From Jannaschia seohaensis (GTDB taxonomy: Bacteria; Pseudomonadota; Alphaproteobacteria; Rhodobacterales; Rhodobacteraceae), in the NCBI RefSeq assembly GCF_900116765.1, contig NZ_UETC01000006.1:124001-188000 (forward strand): a stretch of 64,000 nucleotides of DNA, read 5' to 3'. How positions within the stretch are numbered: the first letter of the stretch is position 1; each line of letters begins with the position of its first letter. The notes beneath the pieces are model-generated. The model saw nothing but the letters and a program-made list of their open reading frames with translations. It was not told the DNA's origin and did no database searches. Shown piece after piece: positions 43,100-52,052 of this stretch. The translations under genes and the position numbers were made by a program.

Positions 43100-44539
43100 T
43101 CAGGCGGCGGTGAGCGACCAGAAGCCGAACTTCCTGCCGTGTTCCTCCTTCAGCCGGGCGACATAGGCGTCGTGCGTCTCGAACGCGCCGAAGTCCGGGA
43201 TGTCGCCCGCGAGCCGCGCGCAGCTGGCGAGGTGCTCGGCGGCATAGCGATACCGCTTCGCCCGCGTTCTGGTGAGCGTGAAGTCGATCATCGCGCGGAG
43301 CACCAAGGTCGCGGCCAGCGGATGACGCTCTGACAGGGCCTCCGCCGCGGGGGCGAGATACTCGTAGTGGTCGCCGTCGATCTCGTCGTGCCGGGCCACC
43401 AGGAGTTCGGCGGCGCGATCCAGCGCTGGCCAGTCGAGGAAGAATTGCAGGGTGTGAAGAAGGCTTGGATAGGCCATGGCGTGCGCCATCGCCCGCTCTT
43501 CGGCCTCGATGTCGTCGAAGTCGGGCAGCTGCTTGAGATAGGCCCGCAGGTAGCTGTCGGAGAGTGTGCGTTCGAAGCAGTCCCTCCGGAACGCCTGCGC
43601 CTCCTCGCCGCAACCCAGCGCCTCCAGCGTCTGCAGGCGAATGTCCTGCCAGGCCAATGGAACCCGCAAACCGTCGCCGAGCTCCGCGCGCTCGAGGAAC
43701 CCCAGCGCCTCGCCCGCCCTGCCGGCCGCGAGCAGACGCTGCGCAATCTCGGCCGCGATCTGCGGTACCTTGCGGGTCTTCGGATCGTACTGGGCGATGA
43801 AGCCGTCGACGTCTCCCTGCGCGTCGGCGATGTCCTTGAGCGCCATGGCGACCGTGCTGGTGCGCTCACGCGCCCGCATCTCGTGCTCGTAGGTGGTGCC
43901 GCCCGTGCCCCAGCCCACCGCTTTCCATTGGTCTTTCGGCGGCACCGGCACGGGCGAACGACCGAGTTCTTCGGCCATCGATTTCAGGGCCGCGAGCCCC
44001 TCGTCGCCAAGCGCCGGGGCCATGATGCCGATCAGGCAGTCATACTGGCCATAGCCGTTGTCCTGAAGCGCATCGAGAACAGTGCCGGCGAGCGCCTGCG
44101 GGTCCGGACGGACCTTCTTGGCAAGCTGACCCAGATCTGCACAGGCCTGGTGGAAAATGCCGATGACGGTGCCGCTGGAGTCGTCGCAGCGCTCGAAGAC
44201 GGGCGTGGCCAACGCCATGAACCGCCACATGAGCGTGAGCGCCTCGTCTGGATCGGCGGGCGCGATCTGCTCGACGATGGCGCGACGCTGGGTCTCGAGA
44301 TCCGTGACCACCGCCTTGCGGTTCTTCCAGGTGATGAAGCTGCGGGCCCGGGCGATGCTGGTCAGCCGCTTGGTGATCTCCCGCGCTGCCTCCCTCGGGC
44401 TCTGGGCGCCCGCCAGCGCCAGACGCAGCTTGCGCTTGGCCGCCGCATTGCCGGTGCTGACCTCGATCAGCAATTGCGCCAGGCGCTCGGTGCCCAGCGC
44501 TTCGAGGTTCTTCGCATTGAGGGTGGTCTTGGAGGCCAT
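43100..44539 (-). CDS. DUF6880-type protein
   Basis: A 479-residue soluble helical protein. It begins NLEALGTERLAQLLIEVSTG, then AAAKRKLRLALAGAQSPREA, and ends ETHDAYVARLKEEHGRKFGF. The chain is a series of helix pairs, probably TPR/HEAT-like, with leucine/alanine-rich repeats (AEIAQRLLAAGRAGEALGFL). The N-terminal LGxxRLAxLLxE and the C-terminal YVARLKxxHxRKxxFW patterns fit the family known as DUF6880, found in alphaproteobacteria and frequently beside integrases. Function is unknown. It is divergent from the integrase with a 218-base gap. Confidence 0.75.
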   Translation of the reverse strand: MASKTTLNAKNLEALGTERLAQLLIEVSTGNAAAKRKLRLALAGAQSPREAAREITKRLTSIARARSFITWKNRKAVVTDLETQRRAIVEQIAPADPDEALTLMWRFMALATPVFERCDDSSGTVIGIFHQACADLGQLAKKVRPDPQALAGTVLDALQDNGYGQYDCLIGIMAPALGDEGLAALKSMAEELGRSPVPVPPKDQWKAVGWGTGGTTYEHEMRARERTSTVAMALKDIADAQGDVDGFIAQYDPKTRKVPQIAAEIAQRLLAAGRAGEALGFLERAELGDGLRVPLAWQDIRLQTLEALGCGEEAQAFRRDCFERTLSDSYLRAYLKQLPDFDDIEAEERAMAHAMAYPSLLHTLQFFLDWPALDRAAELLVARHDEIDGDHYEYLAPAAEALSERHPLAATLVLRAMIDFTLTRTRAKRYRYAAEHLASCARLAGDIPDFGAFETHDAYVARLKEEHGRKFGFWSLTAA

Positions 44540-44757
44540 CGGATCGCCAGTTCTTTTCCCCGAGCCTATCAGCGGCCAGCGGGATCCGGAACATGCGTTC
44601 TGATTCGCTGGGCTCGTCGATTTCCCGCATCAGCGCGCCAAAACGCCTTGCGCGGAAACGCGAGGAATTTCCTTTTTCTTCGCGCTTTCAATGTGTTCGT
44701 TGACTGTCGGCCGCACTTCAGCACTTTGGAACTTCGAGAGAACCACCGAAGAGCGCC

Positions 44758-45912
44758 ATGCCCAAGATCACCAAACGCCTCGTTGACGCCGCAGAAGCCC
44801 AACCCGCCGAATACTTCGTCTGGGACAGCGAGATCCCCGGCTTCGGACTGCGCGTGCTGCCGAGCGGGCGCAAGGGCTACGTGGTCCAGTATCGCGCCGG
44901 ACGCCGATCCCGGCGGATCAGCTTAGGGCCCAGCACGGTCCTGACCTGCGAGCAGGCGCGCAACCGCGCCATCTCCATTGTCGCTGCCGCGCGCAACGGC
45001 GCGGATCCCGCCGCCGAACGCGACGCGGGGCGCAAGGCGATCATGGTGAAGGAGCTGGCCGAGAGGTTCGACAAGGAGCACATCGCGATCCGCGTGAAGG
45101 CGAGCACGGCCAAGGAGTACCGCCGCAACCTCGAACGTTTCATCCTCCCTGCGCTCGGGCAACTCACGGTCACGGGCATCACCCGGGCGGACGTGGCGAA
45201 GTTCCATCACGACCTCCGCCACATTCCCTATCAAGCGAACCGCTGCCTCGAAGTGGTCTCGAAGATGTTCAGCCTCGCCGAGATGTGGGGTCTGCGTCCG
45301 GACGGCACCAACCCGCGAAAGCACATCCGGAAGTACCCAGAGGAGAAGCGCGAGCGGTTCCTCAGCGCGGCCGAACTCCGCCGCATCGGCGAGGTGCTGC
45401 GCGAGATGGAGGCGGAGGGAATCGAACTGCCCTCGGCCATCCTCGCCGCCCGCCTGCTGATCCTGACCGGCTGTCGTTTGAACGAGATCATGACGTTGCA
45501 GTGGACCCACGTCGATCTGGCCGAGCGCGTCCTGCGCCTGCCGGATTCCAAGTCCGGCGCCAAGGTCGTCCATCTCGGACAGCCCGCCGTCGACCTGCTC
45601 CGCGACGCCCAGCGCATCGACGGGAACCCGTGGGTCATCTTCGGCACTCTGTCTGGCAAGCGCCTGAGCGATCTACAGCCCTTCTGGCAGCGCGTCCGCG
45701 CCCGCGCCGGCGTGAAGGACGTCCGCATCCACGACCTGCGCCACACCTTCGCGTCCACGGCCGTCGCATCCGGTCAGGGCCTGCCGATGATCGGCAAGCT
45801 CCTTGGACACACGCAGGTCCAGACCACGGCACGCTACGCCCACCTCGCGGCCGAACCGGTGCGGATGGCGGCGGATGCAGTGGCGCAAAACCTCAGACAA
45901 TCCTTGGGATAA
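44758..45912 (+). CDS. Tyrosine integrase with DUF4102 arm-binding domain
   Basis: A 384-residue site-specific recombinase of the island type. The N-terminal DUF4102 arm-binding domain reads FVWDSEIPGFGLRVLPSGRK and YVVQYRAGRRSRRISLG. The SAM-like core-binding domain is at about 95-180. The catalytic residues are Arg240 (TGCRLNEI), the beta-hairpin Lys in DSKSGAK, His325 and Arg328 (HDLRHTFAS), His351 (LGHTQVQTT) and nucleophile Tyr360 (RYAHL). All are present, so the enzyme looks active. It lies 1.8 kb from the tRNA-Met fragment and presumably inserted the island there. Confidence 0.95.
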   Translation: MPKITKRLVDAAEAQPAEYFVWDSEIPGFGLRVLPSGRKGYVVQYRAGRRSRRISLGPSTVLTCEQARNRAISIVAAARNGADPAAERDAGRKAIMVKELAERFDKEHIAIRVKASTAKEYRRNLERFILPALGQLTVTGITRADVAKFHHDLRHIPYQANRCLEVVSKMFSLAEMWGLRPDGTNPRKHIRKYPEEKRERFLSAAELRRIGEVLREMEAEGIELPSAILAARLLILTGCRLNEIMTLQWTHVDLAERVLRLPDSKSGAKVVHLGQPAVDLLRDAQRIDGNPWVIFGTLSGKRLSDLQPFWQRVRARAGVKDVRIHDLRHTFASTAVASGQGLPMIGKLLGHTQVQTTARYAHLAAEPVRMAADAVAQNLRQSLG

Positions 45913-46252
45913 TCGCGCGCTGACGCGCCCCTTTTCGATTGATCGCGCAGTTCGCATGCACCCGTTGTTTGGCACCTGCTAGGCATCGATCGACACTTGG
46001 TGGTCGAGACAGTTGGACAGCCGCCCGCTTGCCACACTCCATGCGCGCGTCATGCGGAGCTCCGAAGCCATGGTGGCTTTGGACAATGCCCATCAGCATG
46101 GGACGAGTACCGACGTTGTCGGCAACCCGCGAGGCGTGAACCAGTCTCCGCCCTGTTGACCCGGACCGGCTGCTGTTGATTATGATTAAGTCTAGCCGTT
46201 GTGGCCATGAAGCGCTTTGGCACGCCTAACCCGCCAGTGACGGAGGAAGACG
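45913..46252. other. Gap between integrase and first defense-module gene
   Basis: About 340 bases. It carries the promoter of the 46253 operon, probably in the AT-richer stretch near 46170-46195 (TTGATTATGATTAAG). GGAGGAAG precedes the ATG at 46253. No gene recognised. Confidence 0.45.
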
Positions 46253-47263
46253 ATGACATCCGGCGAGTTTCAGAACCTACCGATCGATCAAGTAAAGCTT
46301 GATACGACGAACCCAAGAATTCGCCGATTTCTTGAGATATTCGATGAGGGCGTGATCGGTGATCACCATATCGGCCTTGCTCTGAATGCACCATCGAGTG
46401 ATAGCCCGACAGCTCTGGCCGACACCACAACGCCCTCTAGGCTAAGAGAGTCCATCATTGCCAATCGCGGTATTCGCCAGCCGATCATTGTGGATAGGCG
46501 AGAAGACGGCTCGCTCGTCTGCATCGAAGGCAACACGCGGCTGTGGATTTATCGCGATCTCCACAAGAAGGGTGCTACCGGAGACTGGTCGAAGATACCC
46601 GCTCTGGTACACAACGGCCTAGAACCCGAAAGCATCGATGCCATTCGTCTGCAGGCTCATCTTGTTGGGCCGCGCCCGTGGGATGCCTACTCCAAAGCGC
46701 GATATCTGCACGAGCTACAGAACGTGGAGTTGATGCCTCTTGAGAGAATCGTCGCTCTTTGCGGGGGCAATCAGAGGGACGTAACGCGCTCGATCCAGGC
46801 CTACGCCGACATGGAGGAGTTCTATCGCCCGCTGTGTGAAGCGGACGAGTTCGATCCGGAGCGATTTTCCGGTTTCGTCGAGTACCAGAGCCCTCGCGTT
46901 CAGGAGGCTATCCTCATGAACGGCTTTTCGGGCACGGACTTTGCTGAGTGGATTAAGGATCGCCGTATCAACACCTTGCAGGAGGTGAGGCAACTTCCTG
47001 CAGTGCTGAAAGACAAGAACGCAAAGGCCATCTTTCTCAAAGACGGGATGAAGATGGCGATCAGGGCGCTCGATCGCGAGGCGGACAATGTCGAACTGCA
47101 GAAGGCATCCCTTGCACAACTGGCCGCTGCGATTGCCAGCAAAGCGTATTCGATGCCGGAAATTCAGTCATTCAGGGAAGATGACGGAGCCACATTGAGG
47201 CACGTTGAAGCGGCGATAGATGCTCTGCAGACCCTGCAATCATTGATCGTTGACGCTGGCTGA
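46253..47263 (+). CDS. ParB-like N-terminal domain protein (first)
   Basis: A 336-residue protein. Residues about 9-100 form a ParB/Srx-type domain: LPIDQVKLDTTNPRIRRFLE at the start, then ESIIANRGIRQPIIVDRRED and SLVCIEGNTRLWIYRDL, with EGNTR as the GxxR phosphate-binding motif. The following region (VGPRPWDAYSKARYLHELQN, NQRDVTRSIQAYADMEEFY) looks like the helix-turn-helix part of ParB proteins. ParB domains bind CTP or ATP and DNA, and some have nuclease activity. It is not next to a parA, so partitioning is unlikely. It overlaps the next gene by one base (TGATG) and starts a four-gene operon with a second ParB-like gene at its end. Confidence 0.85.
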   Translation: MTSGEFQNLPIDQVKLDTTNPRIRRFLEIFDEGVIGDHHIGLALNAPSSDSPTALADTTTPSRLRESIIANRGIRQPIIVDRREDGSLVCIEGNTRLWIYRDLHKKGATGDWSKIPALVHNGLEPESIDAIRLQAHLVGPRPWDAYSKARYLHELQNVELMPLERIVALCGGNQRDVTRSIQAYADMEEFYRPLCEADEFDPERFSGFVEYQSPRVQEAILMNGFSGTDFAEWIKDRRINTLQEVRQLPAVLKDKNAKAIFLKDGMKMAIRALDREADNVELQKASLAQLAAAIASKAYSMPEIQSFREDDGATLRHVEAAIDALQTLQSLIVDAG

Positions 47264-47670
47264 TGTCCGGTGAGTCCGACGAGCACGCTCTATTGGTCTC
47301 CAGGCTGACGGCATTCGTCAGAGAGAAGCACGGCGGAGCCGGGAACTTGGCGTTGTATCTGGATGACCAGAAGATGGGGCGCGAGCGCCCGCAGCGCATT
47401 GGCGGCCATTTACCCGACCTATACGCTCAGGATGTGCCCCGCACATTCGTCGTTATCGGAGAGGCCAAAACGCAGTCGGACCTGATATCACCTCGCTCCC
47501 ATCGGCAACTTGCCACTTTCGTGCGCTATCTTTCGCTGCATAAGGCAGCGTTCTTCTACTTGGCCGTTCCATTCATTGCCAGGCCCACCGCGACGAAGCT
47601 GATGCGTGAACTTGAAGCCGCCTACGGAGCCGTAGGATCGCACATTTTGACGATTGATACGGGCTACTAG
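47263..47670 (+). CDS. Small PD-(D/E)XK nuclease-like protein
   Basis: A 135-residue protein whose core reads RIGGHLPDLYAQDVPRTFVV, then IGEAKTQSDL: a PD followed by EAK at the spacing of a PD-(D/E)XK nuclease active site, with a preceding acidic/helical segment. The C-terminal part continues the alternating strand/helix pattern (RQLATFVRYLSLHKAAFFYL; then AVPFIARPTATKLMRELEAA). Such small stand-alone nucleases occur in restriction-like systems. It is placed between the ParB-like and SNF2 genes, overlapping the first and two bases from the second. The assignment rests on the short motif and context only. Confidence 0.65.
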   Translation: MSGESDEHALLVSRLTAFVREKHGGAGNLALYLDDQKMGRERPQRIGGHLPDLYAQDVPRTFVVIGEAKTQSDLISPRSHRQLATFVRYLSLHKAAFFYLAVPFIARPTATKLMRELEAAYGAVGSHILTIDTGY

Positions 47671-47672
47671 AT

Positions 47673-49151
47673 ATGCTGCGCCCCGACCCAAGATTGAACC
47701 TCACGGCCAGATTTAAGGCGTTTCCTTACCAGATTGATGCGGTCGAGGCCGTGAAGTCTCTGGAATACGCAGCCCTCTTTCACGAGCAAGGGCTCGGAAA
47801 GACTAAGATTGCAGTCGATCTTGCCTTACATTGGCTAGCCGAGAGGACGGTCGATACGGTGATGATCATCACGAAGCGCGCGTTGGTGGAAAACTGGCGG
47901 CAAGAGTTGGCAAGTCACACTCATATAAAACCTGGGATCCTCAGCCAGGATCGTAAACACAACTTCTTCGTTCTCAACTCTTCTGCGAGGATTGTGCTTG
48001 GACACTTCGAGATGGTGCGCTCCGAACAACCGCGCCTTGAAATGTTCTTGAAGACGCGCAGAGTAGGCGTGATCCTTGACGAAGCGCAGAAGATCAAGAA
48101 TCCCTCAGCGGCGCTGACGCAGGCGTTTCATGAACTTCGGGAAGGCTTTGCGCGGCGGGTCATCATGACAGGAACGCCTGTGGCCAACCGACCCGAGGAT
48201 ATTTGGTCACAAGTCTTCTTTCTCGATGGGGGCGAAGCGCTCGGCGAAGACTTCGAAGCATTCCGATCAGACCTGTCACTGGACAACGACCTTCACCATA
48301 GCCCGGAGCGCCAGAAGAAATTCGCGGATGCCCTCGCTTCTGTATTCGAGAAACTTCGGGCGTTTTCCATCCGCGAAACAAAGAAATCAAGTGGTATCCA
48401 ACTCCCTGACAAGGTGGTGCGCACTGTCACCACCTACATGGCACCGCATCAGGCAAAGCTCTACGACACCTATCGCGAGCAAGCACGCGCGGAAGTCATG
48501 CAGGACGGGCAACTGACCGAGGATGACGCTGAAGCCGTCCTGAAACGGTTGCTTCGTTTGGTACAGGTTACGTCAAATCCGGCGCTCGTGGATGAAAGCT
48601 ACAAGGAGGAACCTGGCAAAGTCGCTGAGCTGAACCGTCTTGTGCGCGAGGCAACCGACGACGGTAGCAAGGTTATCGTTTGGACTTCGTTCGTGCGGAA
48701 CGCCGATTGGCTGTGTCAGCGCTTGGCGGAGTACGGTGCGGTCAGAGTGCACGGTGAGCTACCGATAGAGGTAAGAAACCGGGCCATCGAAGACTTCAAG
48801 AACTGCGAAGATGTAAGCGTTCTTGTGGCGACACCGGGTGCCGCGAAGGAGGGATTGACCCTGACCGTAGCCAACCATGCCATCTACTATGATAGGTCTT
48901 TCAGTCTGGATGACTATCTTCAGTCGCAGGACAGAATTCACCGGATCTCGCAGAAGCGCGAGTGCTACATATGGAACCTCATCTGCGATGATACGATCGA
49001 TTGCTGGGTGGACAGCCTGCTAAGCGCGAAGCGTCTGGCCGCACAACTGCTGCAGTCTGACGTAAGCAAGGAAGACTATGAGAATGCCGCCGACTACGAT
49101 TTCGGTCGTGCAGTCGCGGAAATTTTGAACCCCGTAGCGGAGGCAGAATGA
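47673..49151 (+). CDS. SNF2-family helicase/translocase
   Basis: A 492-residue superfamily 2 ATPase of Swi2/Snf2 type, compact, with no extra domains. Motif Q/I is FKAFPYQIDAVEAV then HEQGLGKTKIAVDLAL (Walker A about 40-44). Motif Ia is VMIITKRALVENWRQEL, motif II is VGVILDEAQKIKNPS and motif III is RVIMTGTPVANRPEDIW. The C-terminal lobe has SKVIVWTSFVRNADWLCQRL, VATPGAAKEGLTLTVANHAI and motif VI QSQDRIHRISQKREC. It probably translocates on double-stranded DNA to drive its nuclease/ParB partners. It overlaps the second ParB-like gene by four bases. Confidence 0.95.
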   Translation: MLRPDPRLNLTARFKAFPYQIDAVEAVKSLEYAALFHEQGLGKTKIAVDLALHWLAERTVDTVMIITKRALVENWRQELASHTHIKPGILSQDRKHNFFVLNSSARIVLGHFEMVRSEQPRLEMFLKTRRVGVILDEAQKIKNPSAALTQAFHELREGFARRVIMTGTPVANRPEDIWSQVFFLDGGEALGEDFEAFRSDLSLDNDLHHSPERQKKFADALASVFEKLRAFSIRETKKSSGIQLPDKVVRTVTTYMAPHQAKLYDTYREQARAEVMQDGQLTEDDAEAVLKRLLRLVQVTSNPALVDESYKEEPGKVAELNRLVREATDDGSKVIVWTSFVRNADWLCQRLAEYGAVRVHGELPIEVRNRAIEDFKNCEDVSVLVATPGAAKEGLTLTVANHAIYYDRSFSLDDYLQSQDRIHRISQKRECYIWNLICDDTIDCWVDSLLSAKRLAAQLLQSDVSKEDYENAADYDFGRAVAEILNPVAEAE

Positions 49152-50149
49152 GTCCGGACGAAGATTACATCCTGATCCGGCAGAAGAAGATACCTGCGGT
49201 TACACGCGACATACCGCATGAAGACCTGAACTTCTGGCCTGACAACCCGAGAGTTTATTCCCTGCTAGACCGCAGTGAGGCTGAACCTGACCAGAATTCG
49301 ATCTATCGTTCGATGTTAAAGCTGGAGCATGTCAGAGCGCTTAGGCATGATATTCTAGACAATGGCGGGCTCATCGACCCCATCATTGTTCGCGACTGTG
49401 ACTTTGTCGTCATCGAAGGTAACAGCCGCCTTGCCGCCTACCGCTCCTTGGCGGCTGACAACCCCGCCAAGTGGAACCTGGTTCGTTGCCGCATTCTGCC
49501 TGCCGACATAAGCGACGCAGATGTCTACGCGATGCTCGGGCAGTACCACGTCAAAGGGAAGAAAGACTGGGCGCCGTATGAGAAAGCCGGCTTCGTATAC
49601 CGTCGCCATGTCGATCAAAAAATCGACATTCCAGACTTAGCCCGCGAGCTTGGGGTTAGTCCGCAACATGTCAGACACCTGGTCAATGTCTTCCAGTTCA
49701 TGAAGGACAACAAGGACGAAAGTCGGGAACGCTGGAGCCACTATGACGAGTTCTTGAAGTCCAGAAAAATTAAGAAGGCCCGCGATGAGATAGCAGACTT
49801 CGAGCAAAGGGTCGTAAGGCTTATCAAGTCTGGAAAAGTCCGCGCAGTAGACATTCGAGACCAGCTCCCGGTTATCTGTGAGACACCGCAGATCCTAAAG
49901 AAATTTTCGAAGGGGGATGTGGATGTGGAGGAAGCCTACACCGACGCCAAGCATGCCGGCGGCGACAGTGTCGAACTCAGCAAGGTAAAACGCTTCCGCT
50001 CTTGGATTTGCGAACCGGATGTGCTCGATGAGATTGTTGAGCATAATCCCGGAGTTCGTCAAAAAATAGAGTTTGAACTGAAGAAGATCGAATCCAGAAT
50101 CGCAACAATACGAGAGCAGCTCGAGAAGGCGAAATCCGCGTCCCAATAG
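49148..50149 (+). CDS. ParB-like N-terminal domain protein (second)
   Basis: A 333-residue protein. The ParB/Srx domain reads EDLNFWPDNPRVYSLLDRSE, then RALRHDILDNGGLIDPIIVR and VVIEGNSRLAAYRSLAADNP, with EGNSRLAAYRSL a better match to the ParB box than in the first copy. IDIPDLARELGVSPQHVRHL is a clear helix-turn-helix. The C-terminus is a charged coiled coil (KKIESRIATIREQLEKAK). It closes the operon. The two ParB-like proteins are similar in plan but not near copies. Confidence 0.87.
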   Translation: MSPDEDYILIRQKKIPAVTRDIPHEDLNFWPDNPRVYSLLDRSEAEPDQNSIYRSMLKLEHVRALRHDILDNGGLIDPIIVRDCDFVVIEGNSRLAAYRSLAADNPAKWNLVRCRILPADISDADVYAMLGQYHVKGKKDWAPYEKAGFVYRRHVDQKIDIPDLARELGVSPQHVRHLVNVFQFMKDNKDESRERWSHYDEFLKSRKIKKARDEIADFEQRVVRLIKSGKVRAVDIRDQLPVICETPQILKKFSKGDVDVEEAYTDAKHAGGDSVELSKVKRFRSWICEPDVLDEIVEHNPGVRQKIEFELKKIESRIATIREQLEKAKSASQ

Positions 50150-50164
50150 GACCTGATCAGGTCC
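50149..50164. repeat. 16-base perfect palindrome at operon end
   Basis: GGACCTGATCAGGTCC, beginning on the last base of the TAG stop codon of the second ParB-like gene. Perfectly symmetrical with no loop, so more like a protein-binding site than a terminator hairpin. Confidence 0.5.
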
Positions 50165-50402
50165 ACGTCGTGGTGCTTGCATGCTTGCCGATGGCCTTCC
50201 CGCCGGCAGGGTGCCACGCCGCTTGCATTTTGTGCCAGCGATCTATGCTCCTACACGATATAGTGCCCGCGCAGTCAGGATTTGGTTGCGAACACCGTCC
50301 CGTCAGGTCCATACACAGACTGAGCCACGAAGTGACCACTGCTAGATCGACAAGCCGGCCTGCGGTAGGTAAGGTGGAACAGAACGCGAATCGAGGCAGA
50401 CC

Positions 50403-52031
50403 ATGGCCAACAAGAACATCCTTCTTGTAGAACCGGGCTACAGAAACAAGTACCCGCCGCTGGGTCTGATGAAGATTGCGCAGTATCATGGCCCGAACGG
50501 CAAGCGGGACAATGTTCGGTTCGTAAAGGGCGAGGACTCCTCGGCCTATGAGACGGCTTGGGACCGCGTGTACATCACGACGCTGTTTTCGTTCGAGTGG
50601 GAGCGCACGGCCCGCAGCATTGACTATGCCCTCGACCTCGTGGGCGGCCAGGCCCACCGCGTCTTCGTCGGCGGCATCGCGGCCTCGCTCATGCATGAGA
50701 GCTTTATCGACGAACCACGCTGGCGTGGCGTCCGCTTCATCAAGGGTCTCCTTGGCGAAGCGCCGGCCGTCTCACTCGGCCTGGACCCATTTGAGGAAGA
50801 GCTCTACGCCGATGACGTGAACGGTAAGCCCATCGAGGACCTCGTCCCAGACTACAGTATCCTCGACCACATCGAGTACCAGTATCCGGTCAATGACGCG
50901 TACTTCACCTACGCCTCGCGAGGTTGCGTGCGAAAATGCGCATTTTGCGGCGTCCCGAAGCTCGAGGGTGCTCAGCGCGATACGAATTCGCTGAGCGAAG
51001 TCGTCGAAGGTGTGAGTAAGCTCTATGGCGAGAAACGTGACCTGATCCTGATGGACAACAACGTGGTCGCCTCGGCCAACTTTAAAGAAATCATCGCTGA
51101 AATTATCGATCTTGGATTTGAGCGAGGCGCCAAGCTCAAACGGGGACGGTACGAACTGCAGCGGCGCGTAGACTTCAACCAAGGCGTCGATGCGCGCATC
51201 CTGTGCAAGGACCCAATGTACTTGCAGCAGCTGGCACGGATTGCGCTCAAGCCACTTCGCATCGCCTTCGACCATCTAGGTGTAAAGAAGCCTTACGCCC
51301 AGGCGATCCGCTATTCGGCGGATGCCGGACTGACAGAGCTTTCCAACTACATGCTCTATAATTTCAATGACAGTCCGGCTGATCTATTTGAGCGTATGCG
51401 GCTGAACGTAACGCTCAATGAGGAACTCAACATACGCATCTTTTCTTTCCCGATGCGCTACCAGCCTGTCGCTCGACCTGATCGCGGACATGTCGGAAAG
51501 AATTGGAATTCATATTACCTGCGCTCGATGCAGGTGATCTTGCAGGCAACGCACGGCATCGTCAGTGGTGCACCTGAATTCTTCCGGAAGGCGTTTGGCG
51601 ACACCTATGAAGAGTTCGAAAACATTTTGCTTCGTCCGCACCACTACATCTTCAATCGTTACTGGTATGAACAGTACGACGGGCGGTCTGAGTTCGATGA
51701 ATTCCAAGCGACGATGAGGGCGCTTTCGGACGATGAGCGCACCGAGCTTCTTGGCTTCCTGTGTACGCGCGATAAGAACGACTATGCGCGTGACCTGAAC
51801 GAGGTTGCCGCCGGCAAGCTACGAGAAGCTGCCCGGTTCTTCGTACCCATGTCCAAAGTAGATGAGGCGCGGATCTGGGAAGCTCAAAAGCGCCGGCGTG
51901 TTGAAGACATCAACGCCTATCTGGTTCCTGAGGATGAGCGAGTCGAAGATGCCGGCCTGACTGATGAGGATGTGCAGCCGTCCACGAATACGAAGAAACA
52001 GCTGAAAGGCATCACGCAGATTTACGCGTGA
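50403..52031 (+). CDS. Radical SAM protein with B12-binding-like N-terminal region
   Basis: A 542-residue protein. The N-terminus NILLVEPGYRNKYPPLGLMK has the start seen in B12-dependent radical SAM enzymes, but no DxHxxG cobalamin motif is visible. The iron-sulfur motif is SRGCVRKCAFCGVP: Cys175, Cys179 and Cys182 in CxxxCxxC spacing, followed by DLILMDNNVVASANFKEIIA and, later, QRRVDFNQGVDARILCKD, the strands of the radical SAM barrel. The C-terminal ~200 residues have no recognised fold. It lies 254 bases after the helicase operon and 22 bases before a GHKL ATPase gene, so it forms an operon with that gene. Substrate unknown. It lacks viperin-like length and motifs. Confidence 0.85.
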   Translation: MANKNILLVEPGYRNKYPPLGLMKIAQYHGPNGKRDNVRFVKGEDSSAYETAWDRVYITTLFSFEWERTARSIDYALDLVGGQAHRVFVGGIAASLMHESFIDEPRWRGVRFIKGLLGEAPAVSLGLDPFEEELYADDVNGKPIEDLVPDYSILDHIEYQYPVNDAYFTYASRGCVRKCAFCGVPKLEGAQRDTNSLSEVVEGVSKLYGEKRDLILMDNNVVASANFKEIIAEIIDLGFERGAKLKRGRYELQRRVDFNQGVDARILCKDPMYLQQLARIALKPLRIAFDHLGVKKPYAQAIRYSADAGLTELSNYMLYNFNDSPADLFERMRLNVTLNEELNIRIFSFPMRYQPVARPDRGHVGKNWNSYYLRSMQVILQATHGIVSGAPEFFRKAFGDTYEEFENILLRPHHYIFNRYWYEQYDGRSEFDEFQATMRALSDDERTELLGFLCTRDKNDYARDLNEVAAGKLREAARFFVPMSKVDEARIWEAQKRRRVEDINAYLVPEDERVEDAGLTDEDVQPSTNTKKQLKGITQIYA

Positions 52032-52052
52032 GAAAGAAACGGGAGCGGAGAC

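Noticed and set aside
46253-50149. ParB-like genes as a plasmid or chromosome partition system
   Set aside because: There is no parA or parS-like cluster; the operon contains a helicase and a nuclease-like gene instead.
50403-52031. Radical SAM gene as a prokaryotic viperin
   Set aside because: It is much longer than viperins, the cluster lies at residue 175 instead of near the N-terminus, and no viperin-type surrounding motifs are seen.
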